Source of the DNA: Sphingomonas pituitosa NBRC 102491
GTDB taxonomy: Bacteria; Pseudomonadota; Alphaproteobacteria; Sphingomonadales; Sphingomonadaceae
Direction: 5' to 3'
DNA length: 64,000 nt
Assembly (NCBI RefSeq): GCF_001598435.1
Contig: NZ_BCYY01000005.1
Coordinates: forward strand, 62,001 to 126,000
Under the pieces are notes generated by a model that was given only the letters and a program-made list of their open reading frames with translations, was not told the origin of the DNA and did no database searches. The translations under genes and the position numbers were made by a program. Shown here piece after piece: positions 26,744-35,840 of this stretch (positions are counted from its first letter, which is position 1; each line of letters opens with the position of its first letter).

Positions 26744-27711
26744 CCGGCGCGTTCCTCGATCAGGTTCGACCATAGCTGCTCGGCCTGTCGCAGCCGGGTT
26801 CGCAACGCGTTGGGGCCCAGCGGCGCATCGTCCCGGTCCAGCGCCAGCGGCGGCCGATCCGCGAAATGTGCGGTCGGCAGCACGTCGCGGCGTTCGGCCA
26901 GCATCCGGCATAGCGCCTCGAAGCGGCGGACATGCACCGCGTTGGGCCGCGTGCCGGCGCGGTTGGCAAGCTCGAAGCCATGGCTGATGATCGTCAGCGC
27001 CGCGTGGCCTTGCGCCACTGCATGGTCCAGCGCCGCCCGCATCTCCCGCACGGACAGCGCACAAATCTGGAAATGGCGCAGCGCCGTGCCGGTATCGATC
27101 AGCGTCACCGGAACTTCGATCACGCCCTGGTGGCGCACCGGAGAGATTCGGCGCGGCGGCAGGCCGATCGCGCTCGGCCAGGGATGTTCGGAGCCGTTGT
27201 GGCTGGAATCATAGGCAAAGCCTTCCGCCGCGAGCGATGCGAGCGTCGCATCGTTCGCCGCATAGCTGCCGCCCCGAAAGGCGATCGGCGGCGGGGCCCC
27301 CGCCTCGATCAGCAGCGCGCGGGCTTGGCGGATCAGCGCGCGCTGCTCCTCCGCGCTGTAATCCACCAGGTCGAAGCGCGACGGCATGCGTGCCCGATCG
27401 GCGGCGCTCGCCCCGGTCCAGTTGGGGTGGAGGTGCAGCTGCACCTCCTGCCCCGCCGTACGGATCGCCCGCACCACCGCTTCGATCGGGCCGAGCCCGT
27501 GGACCAGCGCGGGCATCGGATCGACGAAGAAGCAGGCCTTCAGGTCGAACGCCGCGAGCCGCTCCAGCTGCCAGCTGACGCCCACGCCCGCCGGCTCGAA
27601 CGACCGCGCGGCGACCTCCGCCAGATCGAGACCGGCGACGTGGTGGCGCCACATCAGCTCGGTATCGATCGTCAGGAACACGGTGGTGGGCATGCAGGTA
27701 CGTCTCGCCAT
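26740..27711 (-). CDS. Polysaccharide deacetylase-like protein
   Basis: 323 residues (317 if the ATG at 27693 is used). The start MPTTVFLTIDTELMWRHHVA (from the second Met) contains the NodB-type DTE metal motif. The EVQLHLHPNW segment gives the HxH metal pair, and AFRGGSYAANDATLASL matches the NodB motif 3 Arg. It would remove N- or O-acetyl groups from a glycan. WalW-like proteins in sphingomonads are related. It is coupled to the acyltransferase downstream, suggesting a deacetylation then acylation pair. No export signal is visible, so action on cytoplasmic lipid-linked intermediates is possible. Confidence 0.8.
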   Translation of the reverse strand: MARRTCMPTTVFLTIDTELMWRHHVAGLDLAEVAARSFEPAGVGVSWQLERLAAFDLKACFFVDPMPALVHGLGPIEAVVRAIRTAGQEVQLHLHPNWTGASAADRARMPSRFDLVDYSAEEQRALIRQARALLIEAGAPPPIAFRGGSYAANDATLASLAAEGFAYDSSHNGSEHPWPSAIGLPPRRISPVRHQGVIEVPVTLIDTGTALRHFQICALSVREMRAALDHAVAQGHAALTIISHGFELANRAGTRPNAVHVRRFEALCRMLAERRDVLPTAHFADRPPLALDRDDAPLGPNALRTRLRQAEQLWSNLIEERAG

Positions 27712-27778
27712 CGCCCCGGAGACAGGGGTCAGTCGCGCACCGGCCTAGCCCAGCCGGAGTGAAGAAATGGCAAAGCGA

Positions 27779-30598
27779 TCAGGGCTTGATCCCGAAGCGC
27801 GCGAAGCGTTCGTCGATGCGCGGCTCGATCATCCGGGCGGCGGCGAGATAGGCGTCGGCATCCTTGGCCTTGGTCCGCTTGCCGATCACCCCCCGCATGT
27901 AGAGGCTGGCCGACTGTTCGGGGCTCGCCAGCAGCGCCGCGTCGAGATCGGTGCGCGCCGCATCCAGCTTGCCCATGCGGAAATAGACCATGGCGCGGCT
28001 GTCGAGGACCGCGGCCGAACTGCTGCTCAGCTCCACGCCGCTGGTGCAGTCCTTCAGCGCCTGCTCGATCGCCACATTGTGCGTCGCGCGGATCCAGCAG
28101 CGGCTGTTGAGCAAGGCGGCGTTGCCCGGCGCTGCGGCGATCGCCTCGTCGAGCATGGCGACGGCATCGTCGACCTGCCCGCCATCCCCCAGCAGATTGG
28201 CCAGATCGATCTGCCAGCCGAGCTTCTTCTCGCCGCCCTGCTCGATCCGCGCCTCGATCAGCGCGCGCGCTTCGTCCATCTGCCCCCGGTCGCGCTTGAA
28301 CACCGCCAGCGTGCTGGTCGCGCCACCCGAATCGGGCTCCAGCTCAAGCGCGGCCTGCACGTCCGCCAGCGCCTTGTCGTCGCGGCGCAGCGCATATTCG
28401 GCATCGGCGCGGCGGAGATACATGTCCGCGGTCGGGGCCAGTTCGATGGCCTTGCTCAGGTCCGCGATCGCCGCCTCGCGATCATAGATCGTCTCGTGGA
28501 ACCAGGCCCGGTTGGTATAGCTGTCGGGATCGTCCGGCTTCGCGGCAATCGCCTTGGCATAGGCATCCAGGATCGGCTTCAGCCGCCCGTCCGCGCGCGC
28601 GGTGCCGATCACCGCCCAGCGCGCCGGATGGTCCGCCGGCGCGACCAGCCGCAGCGGATTGGCCTTCACCCGCGCCACGTCGGCGCGTGCCGCCGGAATC
28701 TGGGCGGGCGCCACTTCCTGCAGGCCCGTCGTCGTCCGATCCTGCAGCGAGAGCCAGCCCTCCGCCAGCGCCACCTTGCGGGAGAGCTGCATGCCGGCAA
28801 GCGTGGCGGGAAGCGTCTGCTGCCCTTCGAGCGTGAAGCCCTTGCCGCCCTCGGCAAGCTTCCATCGCCGCTCCACCCACACATCGGAAGGCGCCCCGCT
28901 CACCGCCGGGATCGTCTTCCACGCGGTGCGGGCGCGATTCGGCGCGAAGCCCAGCCCCGCCGCGGTCGTATCGAGCAGCAGGCGGAAGCGCCCGCGATCA
29001 TAGTTCCAGTCCTGATAAGCGATGCCGCTCGCGGTCACCGTCACGGTGCCGCCGGTGGAATCGTCCTCCATCTTCTGGTCATAGGCGCTGTGATTGCCCA
29101 GCACCGCCGATATCTGCGGCTCGAGGAATTCGGCGAGCTTGTCCTTGTCGATCTGCGAGCGGGCGCCGCGCAGCGCCTCCGCCATCGCGCCGCTATAGAC
29201 GATGCGGATCGCGAACAGCTGCGGGAATTCGATGCCGGCGGTCGCATCCAGCGTCACCGAAACCTGCTGCGCCGGACGCGCCGGCGGCCGCATCGGCATT
29301 GCCTCCAGTCCGGCACCGCCCGCACGGATCGGCAGCGCCGTCCGGAACGGCGGCACGTCGTCCAGGTCCTCGACGCGCGAGCCGCCCTGGGTACCATCCA
29401 GCCAGAGCGCCTTGCCGTCGATCGTGGCGCGGACGATCACATGGTCGAACGCGCCCGGCGAAGGCAGCCGCGATTCGACCAGGTCGCCCAGCCCGCTGCT
29501 CACCAGCGCCGGCTCGGCCTCGATATCGAGCGCGCGGAGCAGCGATACCAGCAGCAAGGTCTTGGCCTTGCAGTCGCCATAGCGCAGCGTCCAGGTCTCC
29601 GCCGGCGCCTGGGGGCGGTAATTGCCGTTGTCCATGCCGCGGAACAGGTAGCGGACCTGGTCCTGGACAAGCCGCAGCGCCATCGCGGCGCGGGTGCGCG
29701 GGTCCTTGCTGGCGGCGGCGATGCGGGCAACCTCGCCGGCAAGCGGACTGCCCGGCGCGATCGCGCCTTCGCTGCTGTAAAAGGGCGCCATGGTGCGCGA
29801 CAGCGTCGCCCAGTCGGCATAGGTGCTCACCTCCAGCATCGGCAGCGGCTTGTACCGCGCCGGCGCATCGTCGGGCAGCTCGGCGGGCTTGGCCGTCGGC
29901 AGCGACAGGGTGAGTTCGCGATAGCCGCCGGCAATCAGCTTGGGTTCGGCGCCCCGGCGATCGGCCGAGCCGAACACGCCGCCGGAATAGTCCCGCCACG
30001 CCACCGGCACCCCGTCCTTCCACAGCAGCCGCGCGCGGCCGAAACCGAGCTTCGCCGGCGCCGGCACCATCGGGACGATGCTCATCATCTCCTTGCCGAG
30101 GACGGGATCCTTGCGGGTGATCGTGAACGCGACATCGATCACGTCGCCGACGCGCAGCCCTTCCAGCGCGACGGTGGCGGTCAGCGCGCCGTCGAGCGCG
30201 AACTGCTCGAGCTTCTGCTCGCGCTGGATCACGTTGAACCGCGTGCCCTTGGCGAGCAGGTCCACATTCCCGCCGGCACGCAGGATCTGGAGCTTGTGGA
30301 TGATCAGGTCGCCCTTGGCCGGATCCCATTGCAGCGGCAGCGTACCGCTCTGGGTGAGCATCTGCGGCGAGGCGATGCGGATCGCGCTTTCCATGTAGAT
30401 CGCGACCTGCCCGTCCTCCAGCCGCTGCTGCTGGTCGAATACCTGCAGCACCGGCGCGGAATCGTCGAGCTTGACGACATCCACCGCCGGCGCGGAAAGC
30501 ACCCAGGCGGGCGCCGCCTGATAGAGCGGCTTGTCGCCGGCATGCGCCACCCCGGCCGTGGACAACAATACGGCCACCAAAACTCTACGCCCGCGCAT
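27779..30598 (-). CDS. DUF3857/transglutaminase-like/TPR exported protein
   Basis: 939 residues. A signal peptide (MRGRRVLVAVLLSTAGVAHA) precedes a DUF3857 domain (about residues 45-215, with VFDQQQRLEDGQVAIYMESA and REQKLEQFALDGALTATVAL). A transglutaminase-like core follows (about 260-400): the Cys is in YGDCKAKTLLLVSLLRALDI and the His/Asp in FDHVIVRATIDGKALWLDGT. The C-terminal third is TPR (AIADLSKAIELAPTADMYLR, VQAALELEPDSGG, and SARAMVYFRMGKLDAARTDL-like units). Such proteins occur singly in many bacteria; substrate and role are unknown. The ATG at 30598 has GGGGGAG ideally placed; a TTG at 30613 is less likely. Confidence 0.85.
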   Translation of the reverse strand: MRGRRVLVAVLLSTAGVAHAGDKPLYQAAPAWVLSAPAVDVVKLDDSAPVLQVFDQQQRLEDGQVAIYMESAIRIASPQMLTQSGTLPLQWDPAKGDLIIHKLQILRAGGNVDLLAKGTRFNVIQREQKLEQFALDGALTATVALEGLRVGDVIDVAFTITRKDPVLGKEMMSIVPMVPAPAKLGFGRARLLWKDGVPVAWRDYSGGVFGSADRRGAEPKLIAGGYRELTLSLPTAKPAELPDDAPARYKPLPMLEVSTYADWATLSRTMAPFYSSEGAIAPGSPLAGEVARIAAASKDPRTRAAMALRLVQDQVRYLFRGMDNGNYRPQAPAETWTLRYGDCKAKTLLLVSLLRALDIEAEPALVSSGLGDLVESRLPSPGAFDHVIVRATIDGKALWLDGTQGGSRVEDLDDVPPFRTALPIRAGGAGLEAMPMRPPARPAQQVSVTLDATAGIEFPQLFAIRIVYSGAMAEALRGARSQIDKDKLAEFLEPQISAVLGNHSAYDQKMEDDSTGGTVTVTASGIAYQDWNYDRGRFRLLLDTTAAGLGFAPNRARTAWKTIPAVSGAPSDVWVERRWKLAEGGKGFTLEGQQTLPATLAGMQLSRKVALAEGWLSLQDRTTTGLQEVAPAQIPAARADVARVKANPLRLVAPADHPARWAVIGTARADGRLKPILDAYAKAIAAKPDDPDSYTNRAWFHETIYDREAAIADLSKAIELAPTADMYLRRADAEYALRRDDKALADVQAALELEPDSGGATSTLAVFKRDRGQMDEARALIEARIEQGGEKKLGWQIDLANLLGDGGQVDDAVAMLDEAIAAAPGNAALLNSRCWIRATHNVAIEQALKDCTSGVELSSSSAAVLDSRAMVYFRMGKLDAARTDLDAALLASPEQSASLYMRGVIGKRTKAKDADAYLAAARMIEPRIDERFARFGIKP

Positions 30599-30681
30599 AC
30601 AACTCCCCCTCAAATGGAGGTGGAGCGTAGCGGATGCTGCGCCGCGCTCAAGTGCCCTTTACGAACGACGAAACGCAGCGG

Positions 30682-32604
30682 CTAGCGGCTGTGGTAAAAG
30701 TCGTAGACCTGCTGCGCCACGCCTGCGGAGACGCCCGGCGCCTTCTTCAGATCCTCCAGGCTGGCATTCCGCACCGCGCGCCCGGTGCCGAAGTGCATCA
30801 GCAGCGCCTTTTTTCGCGCCGGGCCGATGCCGGGCACCTCGTCCAGCGGGCTCGCGCCGATCGCCTTGGCGCGCTTGTCGCGGTGCGCGCCGATGACGAA
30901 GCGGTGGACCTCGTCGCGCAGCCGCTGGAGGTAGAAGAGCAAGGGCGCGTTGACCGGCAGCATCCGCTCGCTGCCGTCCATCAGGTGGAACACTTCGCGG
31001 CCGTCCCGGCCATGATGCGGCCCCTTGGCGACGCCGACCATGCAGACATCCTCGATGCCCATCTCCTCGAGCACCGTCTTGGCGACGTTCAGCTGCCCCT
31101 TGCCGCCGTCGAGCAGCACCAGATCAGGCCAGTCGCCCTGGCTGCGATCGGGATCCTCGTCCTGCGCGCGGGCGAAGCGGCGGCTGAGCACCTCGCGCAT
31201 CATCCCGTAATCGTCGCCGGCGATCGTCTCGGGGCGCTTGATGTTGAACTTGCGATACTGGCTCTTGCGGAAGCCTTCGGGCCCGGCGACGATCATCGCG
31301 CCCACCGCGTTGGTGCCCTGGATGTGGCTGTTGTCGTAGACCTCGATGCGGTTCGGCGGCTCGGGCAGGTCGAACAGATCGGCCATCTCGCGGAGCAGCT
31401 TGGCCTGCGTCGTGCTTTCGGCGAGGCGGCGGTCGAGCGCTTCCTCGGCGTTGCGCTTGGCCTGGTCGAGCAGCCGCCGCCGCGTGCCGCGCTGGGGCAC
31501 CGACAGCGCTACCTTGTGCCCGGCGCGCTCGCCCATCGCCTCCGCCAGCAGTTCGGCCTCGGGCAGCTCGCGGTCGACGAACACGTTCCGGGCGGGGGGC
31601 ACCTCTTCGTAGAACTGCATCAGGAAGGCGGCGAGCACCTCGTCCTCGGGCACGTCCTGGGTGTGGCTGGGGAAGAAGCTGCGATGGCCCCAATTCTGGC
31701 CGCCGCGGATGAAGAACGCCTCGATTCCGATCACGCCCGACTTGCTCGCCTGCGCGAAGATGTCGGCATCGCCGACGCCCTCGGCGTTGATCGCCTGGCT
31801 GCCCTGGATGAAGGTGAGCGCCTTCAGCCGATCGCGCAGGATCGCCGCCAGCTCGAAATCGAGATTCTCCGCCGCGGCCTGCATCTGCTCGCCCAGCTTG
31901 GCCTGCACCTTGGTCGACTTGCCCTGCAGGAAGTCGCGCGCATCGTCGACCAGCTCGGCATAGCCGGCCTGGTCGATGCGGCCGACGCACGGCGCCGAGC
32001 AGCGACGGATCTGGTAGAGCAGGCACGGCCGGTCGCGGCCGGCGAAGAAGCCGTCGGTGCAGCTGCGCAGCAGGAACAGCTTCTGCAACGCGTTGAGCGT
32101 CTTGCGCACCTGCCCCGCACCGGCGAACGGCCCGAAATAATCGCCCTTGGCGCGCCGCGCGCCGCGGTGGAGCTGGACGCGGGCAAAGTCGTGGTCCTGG
32201 CGCAGCAGGATGAACGGGAACGATTTGTCGTCGCGCAGCAGCACATTGTAGGGCGGCCGGTAGCGCTTGATCAGCTGCGCCTCGAGCAGCAGCGCCTCGG
32301 CCTCGTTGTTGGTCGTGACGATCGTCATCGACCGGGTCTGCGCGACCATGCGCTGCAGCCGCTTCGAGAGGCGGTTGACGTGGGTGTAGTTGGTCACCCG
32401 GTTCTTCAGCGCGCGCGCCTTGCCGACGTACAGCACGTCGCCGCGGGCATCCTGCATGCGGTAGACACCGGGCCGGATCGGCAGCGTCTGCAGGACGTTG
32501 CGGATCGCGGCCACGCCTGCTTCCAGGTCGGGCGTCTCTGCGCCGCGGACCGCGAAGGTAGCCTTTTCCTCGTTGAATCGGTCGGGGGAATTCGGGTCGT
32601 TCAT
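30682..32604 (-). CDS. uvrC: Excinuclease ABC subunit C
   Basis: 640 residues. UvrC makes both incisions in nucleotide excision repair with UvrAB. The GIY-YIG nuclease (RPGVYRMQDARGDVLYVGKA, about residues 43-62) is followed by the Cys-rich region (PCLLYQIRRCSAPCVG), the UVR helix (AAENLDFELAAILRDRLKAL), the RNase-H-like endonuclease (EVYDNSHIQGTNAVGAMIVA, DLVLLDGGKGQLNVAK) and a C-terminal helix-hairpin-helix pair (DEVPGIGPARKKALLMHFGT). The ATG at 32604 is the family-like start; an upstream in-frame codon at 32748 would translate part of repeat copy 5 and is rejected. Confidence 0.97.
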   Translation of the reverse strand: MNDPNSPDRFNEEKATFAVRGAETPDLEAGVAAIRNVLQTLPIRPGVYRMQDARGDVLYVGKARALKNRVTNYTHVNRLSKRLQRMVAQTRSMTIVTTNNEAEALLLEAQLIKRYRPPYNVLLRDDKSFPFILLRQDHDFARVQLHRGARRAKGDYFGPFAGAGQVRKTLNALQKLFLLRSCTDGFFAGRDRPCLLYQIRRCSAPCVGRIDQAGYAELVDDARDFLQGKSTKVQAKLGEQMQAAAENLDFELAAILRDRLKALTFIQGSQAINAEGVGDADIFAQASKSGVIGIEAFFIRGGQNWGHRSFFPSHTQDVPEDEVLAAFLMQFYEEVPPARNVFVDRELPEAELLAEAMGERAGHKVALSVPQRGTRRRLLDQAKRNAEEALDRRLAESTTQAKLLREMADLFDLPEPPNRIEVYDNSHIQGTNAVGAMIVAGPEGFRKSQYRKFNIKRPETIAGDDYGMMREVLSRRFARAQDEDPDRSQGDWPDLVLLDGGKGQLNVAKTVLEEMGIEDVCMVGVAKGPHHGRDGREVFHLMDGSERMLPVNAPLLFYLQRLRDEVHRFVIGAHRDKRAKAIGASPLDEVPGIGPARKKALLMHFGTGRAVRNASLEDLKKAPGVSAGVAQQVYDFYHSR

Positions 32605-32743
32605 TGCCGCCGATGTAGGCGTGCGAGGCGCGGGATGCCACCCATCCGAGGGGCATCGTGGCGTACCGAGGGAATGCGTTTTCTCACCGAGCCAGAGCAA
32701 AGCACATCTGAAGTCCGGGAGAGCGCCCCGCCGGAGAATAGTC

Positions 32744-32839
32744 GTCATCCCGGCGAAAGCCGGGATCCATTGCCCTGTGCGCCCGGGGGAAAGAACCGCG
32801 ACTTCAGCGCGAATGGATCCCGGCTTTCGTCGGGATGAC
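32744..32839. repeat. Double-hairpin interspersed repeat, copy 5
   Basis: Arms CCCGGCGAAAGCCGGG and CCCGGCTTTCGTCGGG; the core (GCCCTGTGC...TTCAGCGCG) is related to copy 6 and copy 2. It lies 140 bases upstream of the uvrC start, the only copy in a likely promoter region. The rest of the 296-base gap (32605-32900) has no gene. Confidence 0.9.
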
Positions 32840-32900
32840 GGAGCAATAGCGCCTTAAGCAATTGCCCTTCCGCAGGCAGAGAGGAGATGCGAAGTGCGCC

Positions 32901-33104
32901 CTACTTCTCGCCCGCCTCGTTCTCCAGCTGGTCCACCTGCGCCTCGATCCGGCGCATCGTCTCGTCCGCCCGGACCTTCACGTCGCTCGCGCGCGCATGA
33001 TCGCTCGCCGCGTGGCGCACCGCCACCACGGCCACAAACGCAGCGAGCGCCAGTGCCACCAGGGCACCGGCGCTCAGCCAGCGATAGGATTTAGGTTCAG
33101 CCAT
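32901..33104 (-). CDS. Small membrane-anchored coiled-coil protein
   Basis: 67 residues. One membrane helix (LSAGALVALALAAFVAVVAV, about residues 10-30) is followed by a charged helix (VRADETMRRIEAQVDQLENE) predicted to be a short coiled coil. Family unknown. It follows the F0 operon on the same strand after 36 bases and may be co-transcribed with it, although no functional link is known. Confidence 0.6.
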   Translation of the reverse strand: MAEPKSYRWLSAGALVALALAAFVAVVAVRHAASDHARASDVKVRADETMRRIEAQVDQLENEAGEK

Positions 33105-33140
33105 CGCACGCCCTTAGCACGGGCAGCGTGGCAGGCCAGC

Positions 33141-33692
33141 TCAGTTGAGCCGGCCCAGCCCGGCAATGGCCTTGTCGACCAGTGCCTTGTCGGCCTCGGC
33201 GCCGTGCTTTTCCGCGATCACCGCGGCGGCGGCAGTCGTGGCGGCATCGGCGGCCTTGTTGCGAATCGCCTGGATCGCGCTGCGCTCGGCGGCGGCGATC
33301 TTGTCCTCCGCCATGCGGGTGCGGCGGGCGATCAGCTCGGCCGCATCGACTTCGGCCTTCGCCTGCATCGCCTTGGCTTCCGCCTCCGCATTGGCGAGGA
33401 CGGCCTTGGCATCGGCGTCGCTCGACGCGGTACGGGCCTTCGCCTCGGCGAGCATCGCCTCGGCCTCCGCGCGCAGCTTCGACGCTTCGTCGAGCTGGGT
33501 GCGGATCTTGGAAATCTGCTTGTCGAGCATGGCGCCGATCATGCTCGGCACCTTCTTGACCAGGATGATCAGCACCACCGCGAGCATCGACAGCGCCACG
33601 AAACCCGGGGCGGTGATGCCAAGCACGGCCGGCTCATGGTGGAGCTCGGTGGTGCCGGTCGCGGCGGTCATCGATTCAGTATGTTCAGCCAT
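33141..33692 (-). CDS. atpF: ATP synthase F0 subunit b
   Basis: 183 residues. Subunit b forms half of the peripheral stalk that holds F1 against rotation. A membrane helix (PGFVALSMLAVVLIILVKKV, about residues 28-47) is followed by a long Ala/Glu/Lys-rich dimerisation helix (ISKIRTQLDEASKLRAEAEA onward). The ATG at 33692 lies inside the end of the b' gene, overlapping its TGA region by eight bases; a TTG at 33698 is less likely. In photosynthetic-type F0 operons b and b' are paired, as here. The last gene of the operon. Confidence 0.9.
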   Translation of the reverse strand: MAEHTESMTAATGTTELHHEPAVLGITAPGFVALSMLAVVLIILVKKVPSMIGAMLDKQISKIRTQLDEASKLRAEAEAMLAEAKARTASSDADAKAVLANAEAEAKAMQAKAEVDAAELIARRTRMAEDKIAAAERSAIQAIRNKAADAATTAAAAVIAEKHGAEADKALVDKAIAGLGRLN

Positions 33693-34179
33693 GGGCAAGC
33701 GCCGCCTTCACCTTCTGTTCGACGCTGGCGCGGTCGACCGCGACGCCCGACACGCGGGCGACGATCGCCTCGACGGCCTCGACGGTTGCCGCCTCGATCT
33801 CGCCGATCGCCGCACGCTCGCGCTCGGCGATGGTGCGGGTCGCATCAGCCAGCCGCGCCTCATCGGCCGCCGTGGCGGCCTTGAGCTTGGCTTCGGCGGC
33901 GGTTGCCGCCTGCGCCTTGGCGCCGGCGGTCACCCGCAGCGCCTCGGCACGGGCGGCTTCCAGCCCCGCCTGATAGGCCTCGTCGGCCCCGCGTGCAGCG
34001 TCGCGCGCGGCTTCGGCCGCAGCGATGTCCCCGGCGATGCGGGCGGAGCGATCTTCCATCGTCCGCTCGATCTTCGGGACCATCGCCTTGCCGATCCCGA
34101 AGTAGATCAGGGCAAATACGATCGCGAGCCAGAAGACCTGCGAGGCGTAGATCTCCGGGATCTGATCTAACTGGGGCAT
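33685..34179 (-). CDS. atpG: ATP synthase F0 subunit b'
   Basis: 164 residues. The partner of subunit b in the peripheral stalk. PQLDQIPEIYASQVFWLAIVFALIYFGIG (given by position 2-30, membrane helix about 14-30) leads to a long charged helix with heptad-like Ala/Glu/Arg spacing. Its 3' end overlaps the atpF start. Bacterial naming varies (atpG, atpF', atpX); b' is the safer description. It lies 21 bases downstream of atpE. Confidence 0.88.
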   Translation of the reverse strand: MPQLDQIPEIYASQVFWLAIVFALIYFGIGKAMVPKIERTMEDRSARIAGDIAAAEAARDAARGADEAYQAGLEAARAEALRVTAGAKAQAATAAEAKLKAATAADEARLADATRTIAERERAAIGEIEAATVEAVEAIVARVSGVAVDRASVEQKVKAALAHG

Positions 34180-34200
34180 CGGCCGAGGCCTCCGTTCTGC

Positions 34201-34431
34201 TTACTTGACGACGAAGAGGATCAGGATCGCGACGACGAACGCGATCAGGCCCAGCAGTTCCGACGCGGCGAAACCGATGAACAGGCGACCCTGCTGGCCG
34301 TCTGCCGCACCCGGGTTGCGCAGCGCGCCTTCGAGGAACGAACCGAACACGTTGCCCACGCCGAGCGCGGCGAGGCCGATACCGATCGCAGCCAGGCCGG
34401 CACCGATGTACATTGCACCCAGATCAGTCAT
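34201..34431 (-). CDS. atpE: ATP synthase F0 subunit c
   Basis: 76 residues in two membrane helices. Subunit c forms the rotating proton ring. The essential carboxylate is Glu58 in FAASELLGLIAFVV, and the Arg-Asn-Pro loop (ALRNPGAADGQQGRLF) contacts F1. The first helix has the glycine-rich GAGLAAIGIGLAALGVG. The ATG at 34431 is preceded by AGGGAG and an A/T-rich leader (34432-34470), in keeping with the high expression needed for a ring subunit. Confidence 0.97.
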   Translation of the reverse strand: MTDLGAMYIGAGLAAIGIGLAALGVGNVFGSFLEGALRNPGAADGQQGRLFIGFAASELLGLIAFVVAILILFVVK

Positions 34432-34478
34432 TTCTAGCTCCCTAGATAATCTTAAAAATTCAAAGCGAAAACGGGTCG
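34432..34478 (-). promoter_or_regulatory. A/T-rich translation leader of atpE
   Basis: Between atpB and atpE the minus strand reads an A/T-rich stretch including GAATTTTTAAGATTATC, then AGGGAG nine bases before the ATG. In E. coli an A/U-rich sequence upstream of atpE boosts translation of the c subunit; this linker has the same look in an otherwise GC-rich operon. Confidence 0.5.
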
Positions 34479-34480
34479 AC

Positions 34481-35263
34481 TTAGTGCAGGTGCACCGCGT
34501 CGTGGAGATACAGCGAGGTCAGCAGCGCGAACACATAGGCCTGGATCGCGCAGACCAGCAGCTCGAGCGCGCTGACGCCGACGATCATGCCGAAGCTCAG
34601 CACGCCGACCAGGCCACCCAGCGGCGTGCCGCTGCTCAGGCCCTGGACGACGAAGCTGCCGAACACTTCGAGCAGGATGTGCCCCGCGGTCATCGCGACG
34701 AACAGTCGCAGGCCCAGCGAGAACGGACGCACCAGGAACGAGATCAGCTCGACGGGCACGATCACCGGCATCAGCCACACCGGCGCGCCGTGCGGCACGA
34801 ACAGCGAGAAGAACTTGAAGCCGTGCTTGATCAGGCCGACCGCGAGGACGATGCCGAACGAGAAGAAGGCGAGCACCGCGGTGACGGTGATGTGGCTGGT
34901 CACCGCGAAGGTGTGCAGTCCCGGCAGCACCGCAAGCGGCAGCACGCCGACCAGGTTCGCGAACAGGATGAAGAAGAACAGCGAGAAGATGTACGGCGCG
35001 AACTTCTTGCCGCCCTTGCCGATGTTCACGCTCACCATCGAGTCGATGAACCCGACCGCGCCTTCCACCATCAGCTGCCACTTGCCCGGGATCAGCTTGC
35101 GCTGCAGGCCGCCCACCATGAAGATGAACAGCAGCGCGGCGACCACCACCATGAACAGCGCCGAGTTGGTGAAGGAGATGTCATAGCCGAACAGGTCAAT
35201 ATGGCGGCCCAGTACGGGCTCGACCTTGAACTGCTCCATCGGATCGATTTTGCCGGCGCTCAC
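34481..35263 (-). CDS. atpB: ATP synthase F0 subunit a
   Basis: 260 residues, five to six membrane helices. Subunit a carries the proton half-channels. The key Arg is in RPFSLGLRLFVAMTAGHILL, and the C-terminal LELLVCAIQAYVFALLTSLY is the family's last helix pair. Earlier segments (ALFMVVVAALLFIFMVGGLQ and FFFILFANLVGVLPL) fit the N-terminal helices. The GTG start at 35263 overlaps the TGA of atpI by four bases. An internal Met (residue 9, MEQFKVEP) is an alternative start. Confidence 0.96.
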   Translation of the reverse strand: MSAGKIDPMEQFKVEPVLGRHIDLFGYDISFTNSALFMVVVAALLFIFMVGGLQRKLIPGKWQLMVEGAVGFIDSMVSVNIGKGGKKFAPYIFSLFFFILFANLVGVLPLAVLPGLHTFAVTSHITVTAVLAFFSFGIVLAVGLIKHGFKFFSLFVPHGAPVWLMPVIVPVELISFLVRPFSLGLRLFVAMTAGHILLEVFGSFVVQGLSSGTPLGGLVGVLSFGMIVGVSALELLVCAIQAYVFALLTSLYLHDAVHLH

Positions 35264-35553
35264 TCTGCGCGCTCCTTCGAAATCTTGTAGATGTTGCGAA
35301 ACGCCACGATCACGCTGAGCACCAGCAGGATCAAGAGCGCCCAGGGGCTCGTTTCCAGCCAGCGATCCAGCGCGAAGCCGATCACCCCGCCGCCCAGCGG
35401 TGCGCCGATCAGTTCGGCGAGCACCCGCGAGCCCTGCTTATAGCCCTTTTCGGGCTTGCGCACCGGCGTCTGGCCATCGCGCACCGCTGCCTTCGCATCG
35501 GCGATGCGACGGTCGAGGTCAGTACGGATAGGGTCGTCAGACAAAGCGAGCAC
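35260..35553 (-). CDS. atpI: ATP synthase subunit I (AtpI/AtpZ family)
   Basis: 97 residues. A charged N-terminus (TDLDRRIADAKAAVRDGQTP) precedes two membrane helices (LIGAPLGGGVIGFALDRWLE region and WALLILLVLSVIVAFRNIYK). The GxxxGxxLD pattern and LDRWL segment are typical of AtpI/AtpZ proteins, which assist c-ring assembly or Mg2+ handling. It is the first gene of the F0 operon and overlaps atpB. The GTG start at 35553 is accepted for want of a better choice; a TTG at 35544 would also fit. Confidence 0.85.
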   Translation of the reverse strand: MLALSDDPIRTDLDRRIADAKAAVRDGQTPVRKPEKGYKQGSRVLAELIGAPLGGGVIGFALDRWLETSPWALLILLVLSVIVAFRNIYKISKERAE

Positions 35554-35840
35554 GGCGATCCAGATATGAAAAAGCCGCCGCGCATCGGGCGGGCGACATA
35601 CAGCATCGCAAGCCGGTGGCCGCGACGTGATGGCGCTTTAGGAAGACCAATCGACCGAGTCAACCGTTGCAGCACCCCGCGCTTCATTGCCGTTTCATCA
35701 AGTGCCGCGAAGTTCGCATCCGCAGAAATCCGCCATTTGCGTCCGTTGCGGTGCAACAGACGACCGGTTTCCCTGCCCGTTCGGGCGCTGCCGGTGCCGC
35801 CGGATTGCAGGTCGTGGCGCGCGCCTGCATAGTCGCTGCC

